DNA of 64,000 nucleotides from a bacterium (GTDB taxonomy: Bacteria > BMS3Abin14): the NCBI GenBank assembly GCA_020350725.1, contig CP070719.1, positions 2,316,516 to 2,380,515 of the forward strand. Reading direction: 5' to 3'. Position numbers and translations under genes: made by a program. The notes beneath the pieces were generated by a model, which saw only the letters and a list, made by a program, of their open reading frames with translations, was not told where the DNA came from and did not search any database. This document shows, piece after piece, positions 61,746-64,000 of the stretch (its first letter is position 1; each line of letters starts with the position of its first letter).

Positions 61746-62240
61746 ATGGAGAACCAGAAAGTGTACGGACCTCATGAGGCTGTCATGCTCGGGATCGAGC
61801 TGGAGAACGCCGGCCATCACTTCTACACCAGGGTCGCTGATTGTGCGGTCGATTTCCGGGTTAAGGAGATCTTTCAAAAACTGGCCGCGGCCGAGGTCAA
61901 ACACCTCAAGATCATCAAGGAGGAGATCGAGCCGATTTTCGCTCCGGAGTGGTACCGTGAAGAGGATCAACAGCTCATGGCCGAATACCTGCGGGACGTT
62001 GAAAAACAGCCGGTGTTCCCGGATCCGGAAGAGGCTGCCGACTACTGCAGCCGGGCCGACACGACCGTCAAGGCCATCGACATCGGCATCCGGGCGGAGG
62101 AGCGTTCCATGATGTATTTCTCCTACCTGAGAGACGCCACCCAGGACGATGCGGGCAAGGAGGCCTTCGAGAGGCTTTACAACGAGGAGAGCAAACACCT
62201 CAAGATGCTTCAGGATCTGAAAAAGGAACTGCTGGCTTAG
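61746..62240 (+). CDS. Ferritin-like diiron protein 1
   Basis: 164 residues, four-helix bundle. Ligand motifs: MLGIELENAGHHFYTRVADC, LAAAEVKHLKIIKEE, RAEERSMMYFSYLRDA and YNEESKHLKMLQDL, i.e. two E..ExxH sets. Lacks a rubredoxin domain, so it is closer to erythrin/rubrerythrin-like ferritins. It may store iron or scavenge peroxide. The 120-base gap before it contains GGAGGC/GCCTCC pairing and TTATATTAGG; a promoter is possible but not clear. A paralogue follows after 32 bases. Confidence 0.87.
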   Translation: MENQKVYGPHEAVMLGIELENAGHHFYTRVADCAVDFRVKEIFQKLAAAEVKHLKIIKEEIEPIFAPEWYREEDQQLMAEYLRDVEKQPVFPDPEEAADYCSRADTTVKAIDIGIRAEERSMMYFSYLRDATQDDAGKEAFERLYNEESKHLKMLQDLKKELLA

Positions 62241-62272
62241 GTCCAGGGCCGGCAAGAGAGGAGATTGACGAG

Positions 62273-62794
62273 ATGTCCGATGAGAGAAAAGCCCACGTTG
62301 AGGCCCTTCAGATGGCCATGGACACGGAGAAAAAGGGCTACCGGTTCTACCGGATCGCCGCTGAAAGCAGCAGGGACCCGAAGGGAAAAAAGGTCTTTGA
62401 ACATCTGGCAAAGGACGAGATCGAGCACATGGGCGTTTTCGCCACCCTCTACGAGAGCCTTACAAACGACGAGCCCTGGATGACCTACGAGGAGGCGGTG
62501 GCAAAATTCGGGCAGACGGATCAGGACAAGCTCATCTTTCCCGACGAGCCCGTTGAGGCCGAGGAGAACTTCGACGACCTGAAAGCCCTCGAGGAAGCAC
62601 TGGGTTTCGAGAAGAAAGCGGTCGCCTTCTACCAGAACCAGGCGGAGAAAGCAGAGGACGACACCGCCAGGGCCTTCTACCAGAGCCTGGTGGTCATCGA
62701 AGAGGGGCACGTCAAGATCATCCAGGCCGAGATCGACTCCCTGACCGGCACCGGTTTCTGGCTGGACTATCAGGAGATCTCCCTGGAGCACTGA
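62273..62794 (+). CDS. Ferritin-like diiron protein 2
   Basis: 173 residues, paralogue of the gene just upstream. Motifs: MAMDTEKKGYRFYRIAAES, LAKDEIEHMGVFATL, LGFEKKAVAFYQNQAEKAED and VVIEEGHVKIIQAEI provide Glu/His iron ligands (E, ExxH, E, ExxH). Ends with FWLDYQEISLEH. Likely co-transcribed with ferritin-like protein 1 and followed by a good terminator. Confidence 0.87.
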   Translation: MSDERKAHVEALQMAMDTEKKGYRFYRIAAESSRDPKGKKVFEHLAKDEIEHMGVFATLYESLTNDEPWMTYEEAVAKFGQTDQDKLIFPDEPVEAEENFDDLKALEEALGFEKKAVAFYQNQAEKAEDDTARAFYQSLVVIEEGHVKIIQAEIDSLTGTGFWLDYQEISLEH

Positions 62795-62830
62795 AATCCG
62801 GTTTCCTCACACCTTTGAATCATCATTCCC

Positions 62831-62861
62831 GGGCGGTTGCCAGAGACCGCCCTTTTCTTTT
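62831..62861 (+). terminator. Intrinsic terminator after the ferritin-like genes
   Basis: GGGCGGT (62831-62837) pairs with ACCGCCC (62846-62852), followed by TTTTCTTTT. Confidence 0.92.
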
Positions 62862-62884
62862 GCCGGAAGGTGGTTAAGATGGAA

Positions 62885-62945
62885 GGGTATTCAGACATTA
62901 GACATTAGAGATTTGAGATTGGATATTCGTGATTGGAGATTGAAA
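62885..62945 (+). repeat. GACATTAGAGATTTGAGATTGG repeat
   Basis: Words ACATTAGACATTAGAGAT and GAGATTGGATATTCGTGATTGG, again the ATTAGAG/GATTGGA family, just before fxsA. Confidence 0.6.
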
Positions 62946-62998
62946 AAACTTTCCGCTTTCTCCTTTAACCTTTTCCCTGAATTTCCGGAGGAAATTCG

Positions 62999-63391
62999 AT
63001 GTTTTTCCGCCTCTTCCTTCTTTTCACCCTCGTGCCGGCCATCGAGCTGTATCTGCTCATCAAGGTGGGGACCGTCATCGGGGCGTTCAACACCCTGTTA
63101 GTCATCATCCTGACAGGGGTGGTGGGTGCCTTCTACGCCCGCCAGCAGGGTTTCCGGGTCGTCAACAACATCCAGTGGAAGATGGAGCAGGGTGAGCTGC
63201 CCGGTGACGACCTGATCAACGGCGCCATGCTCCTCGTCGGCGGGGCGCTGCTGGTCACCCCAGGCTTCATAACCGACTTCGCCGGATTTTCCCTCATCTT
63301 CCCCCCCACCCGGGAGGCGATCAAGGTCAGCGTGAAACGATATCTGGAAAAGAAGATCAGGGAGGGGGAGGTAAGGGTTTATCCTTATTGA
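62999..63391 (+). CDS. fxsA: FxsA-family membrane protein
   Basis: 130 residues with four hydrophobic segments; starts FFRLFLLFTLVPAIELYLLI and contains LINGAMLLVGGALLVTPGFI and DFAGFSLIFPPTREAIK, the FxsA signature. FxsA in E. coli suppresses F-plasmid exclusion of phage T7; its general role in the inner membrane is unknown. GGAGGAAATTCG precedes the ATG. Monocistronic. Confidence 0.93.
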   Translation: MFFRLFLLFTLVPAIELYLLIKVGTVIGAFNTLLVIILTGVVGAFYARQQGFRVVNNIQWKMEQGELPGDDLINGAMLLVGGALLVTPGFITDFAGFSLIFPPTREAIKVSVKRYLEKKIREGEVRVYPY

Positions 63392-63417
63392 CGGCGGGAG
63401 CCGGGCGCCGGAAAACC

Positions 63418-64000
63418 GATCCAGAATCCAAAAAGCAGTTCCCCGTTCACAGTTTCCGGTTCACGGTTAGGACCGCCGTGATTTGTGATTCGTGATTAGT
63501 GATTCGGAAACGAATCCAAAGTCCAAAGTCCAAGTCTGAAAACATCTCTGTGGCACTCTGTGGCGGCGTCTCAAAGGACGCCTCTGTGGTCCTCTGTGGT
63601 AAAGGCTTTTCCCGAGATCGCTTCGCTCGTACACAGCTCGCGATGACTTTGTTACTCTCCTCGTCCCCCCGTCTGGTGATTTACGTTCCATGTTCCAGAT
63701 ACTAACTGAGAGCTGAGTCCTAAGTACTTAGTGATATGTGATAAGTAACAGCTCAGTATGCTTATCTCTTATCACTTATCTCTTAGAACTATATATCTAT
63801 CTCCCCCTCTCCCTATCTCCCCCTCGCCCCATCGCCCCCTCTGGACGCTGGCCTCTGGGCTCTGGACTGATTTCTCCCCCCCCGCCCCCTCGCAATTACT
63901 GTGGCCCTCTGCGGTGCGGTCAGAAAGGGACCGCTCTGTGTCCTCTGTGGTGAAGGCTTTTCCCGAGATCGCTTCGCTCGTACACAGCTCTCGATGACTT
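63418..64000. repeat. Mosaic repeat region at the window edge, with a direct repeat pair
   Basis: Words in order: AATCCAAAAAGCAGTTCCCC; GTGATTCGTGATTAGTGATT; CCAAAGTCCAAAGTCC; then a ~68-base unit (63582-63649) running from CTCTGTGGTCCTCTGTGGT through CCCGAGATCGCTTCGCTCGT to GATGACTT. The same unit recurs nearly unchanged at 63934-64000. Between them are TAAGTACTTAGTGATATGTG, TATCTCTTATCACTTATCTC, CTCCCCCTCTCCCTATCTCC and CTGGCCTCTGGGCTCTGGAC words. The CTCTGTGG part is inverted relative to the copy at 53237. No gene in this stretch. Confidence 0.85.

Overview
The window reads as a chromosomal segment of a Gram-negative, probably anaerobic or microaerophilic and salt-adapted bacterium. Evidence for this is lipoprotein and periplasmic signal peptides, a tetraheme class III cytochrome c, rubrerythrin, desulfoferrodoxin and several ferritin-like diiron proteins, together with sucrose metabolism and a compatible-solute transporter. 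The gene content and the style of the intergenic repeats resemble Desulfobacterota or related (formerly deltaproteobacterial) lineages. No rRNA or tRNA gene is visible, so the taxonomy is inference only. No prophage, insertion sequence or CRISPR array was seen.

Layout. 1-3.4 kb: the 3' part of a two-domain multicopper oxidase, WrbA, and fructose-1,6-bisphosphatase. 3.9-5.5 kb: an EamA transporter fused to an ICMT-like methyltransferase. 6-9.3 kb: an ectoine-type ABC importer (ehuBCDA order). 9.4-15.5 kb: a TPR protein, a PfkB sugar kinase, a sucrose-phosphate synthase/phosphatase fusion and sucrose synthase. 15.5-18.7 kb (minus): MarC, then a cassette with an FAD oxidoreductase of the family otherwise found N-terminal to SelD and a rhodanese-ferritin protein whose catalytic cysteine codon is TGA. 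This cassette lies between two ~230-bp inverted repeats. 19.2-19.9 kb: three tiny genes. 20-25 kb (minus): lipoprotein, cytochrome c/CopD/b5 fusion, PEPCK-like protein, SfsA. 25-29 kb: dienelactone hydrolase, DJ-1/PfpI protein, a 721-residue unknown and, facing it, cytochrome c3. 30-38.5 kb (minus): GH63-DUF547 fusion, disulfide reductase-like flavoprotein, glucokinase, transaldolase-PGI fusion, RpiB. 38.7-43.7 kb: an arsenosugar-type cluster (ArsS, TVP38, flavoprotein, fused glycosyltransferases). 43.9-50 kb: Fpg, a CHRD-like secreted protein, DUF47-PiT phosphate transport, DUF445. 49.4-54.8 kb: two-component system, two ArsF-like thioredoxin-fold proteins, metallophosphoesterase. 54.9-57.2 kb: M48 protease-TPR and a secreted partner. 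57.4-62.8 kb: an oxidative-stress block (PerR-like regulator, TIGR02757, rubrerythrin, desulfoferrodoxin, Rrf2 regulator, ferredoxin-like protein, two ferritin-like proteins). 63 kb: FxsA.

How it fits together. Three neighbourhoods point to osmoadaptation: ectoine-type uptake, sucrose synthesis and turnover, and a GH63 hydrolase of the kind that acts on glycosyl-glycerate solutes. Sugar phosphates for this can come from FBPase, glucokinase, transaldolase/PGI and RpiB. The 57-63 kb block is a compact defence against O2, superoxide and peroxide, with two recognisable regulator genes and likely operators at their own promoters.

The most notable observation is the predicted selenoprotein at 16507-17352. 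A TGA stands exactly at the rhodanese catalytic cysteine (codon 74), is followed at the right distance by a 7-bp hairpin with a G-containing apical loop, and lies downstream of an oxidoreductase family linked to selenophosphate synthetase. The intergenic DNA is also unusual: short repeat words are strung together in different orders and orientations across many gaps.
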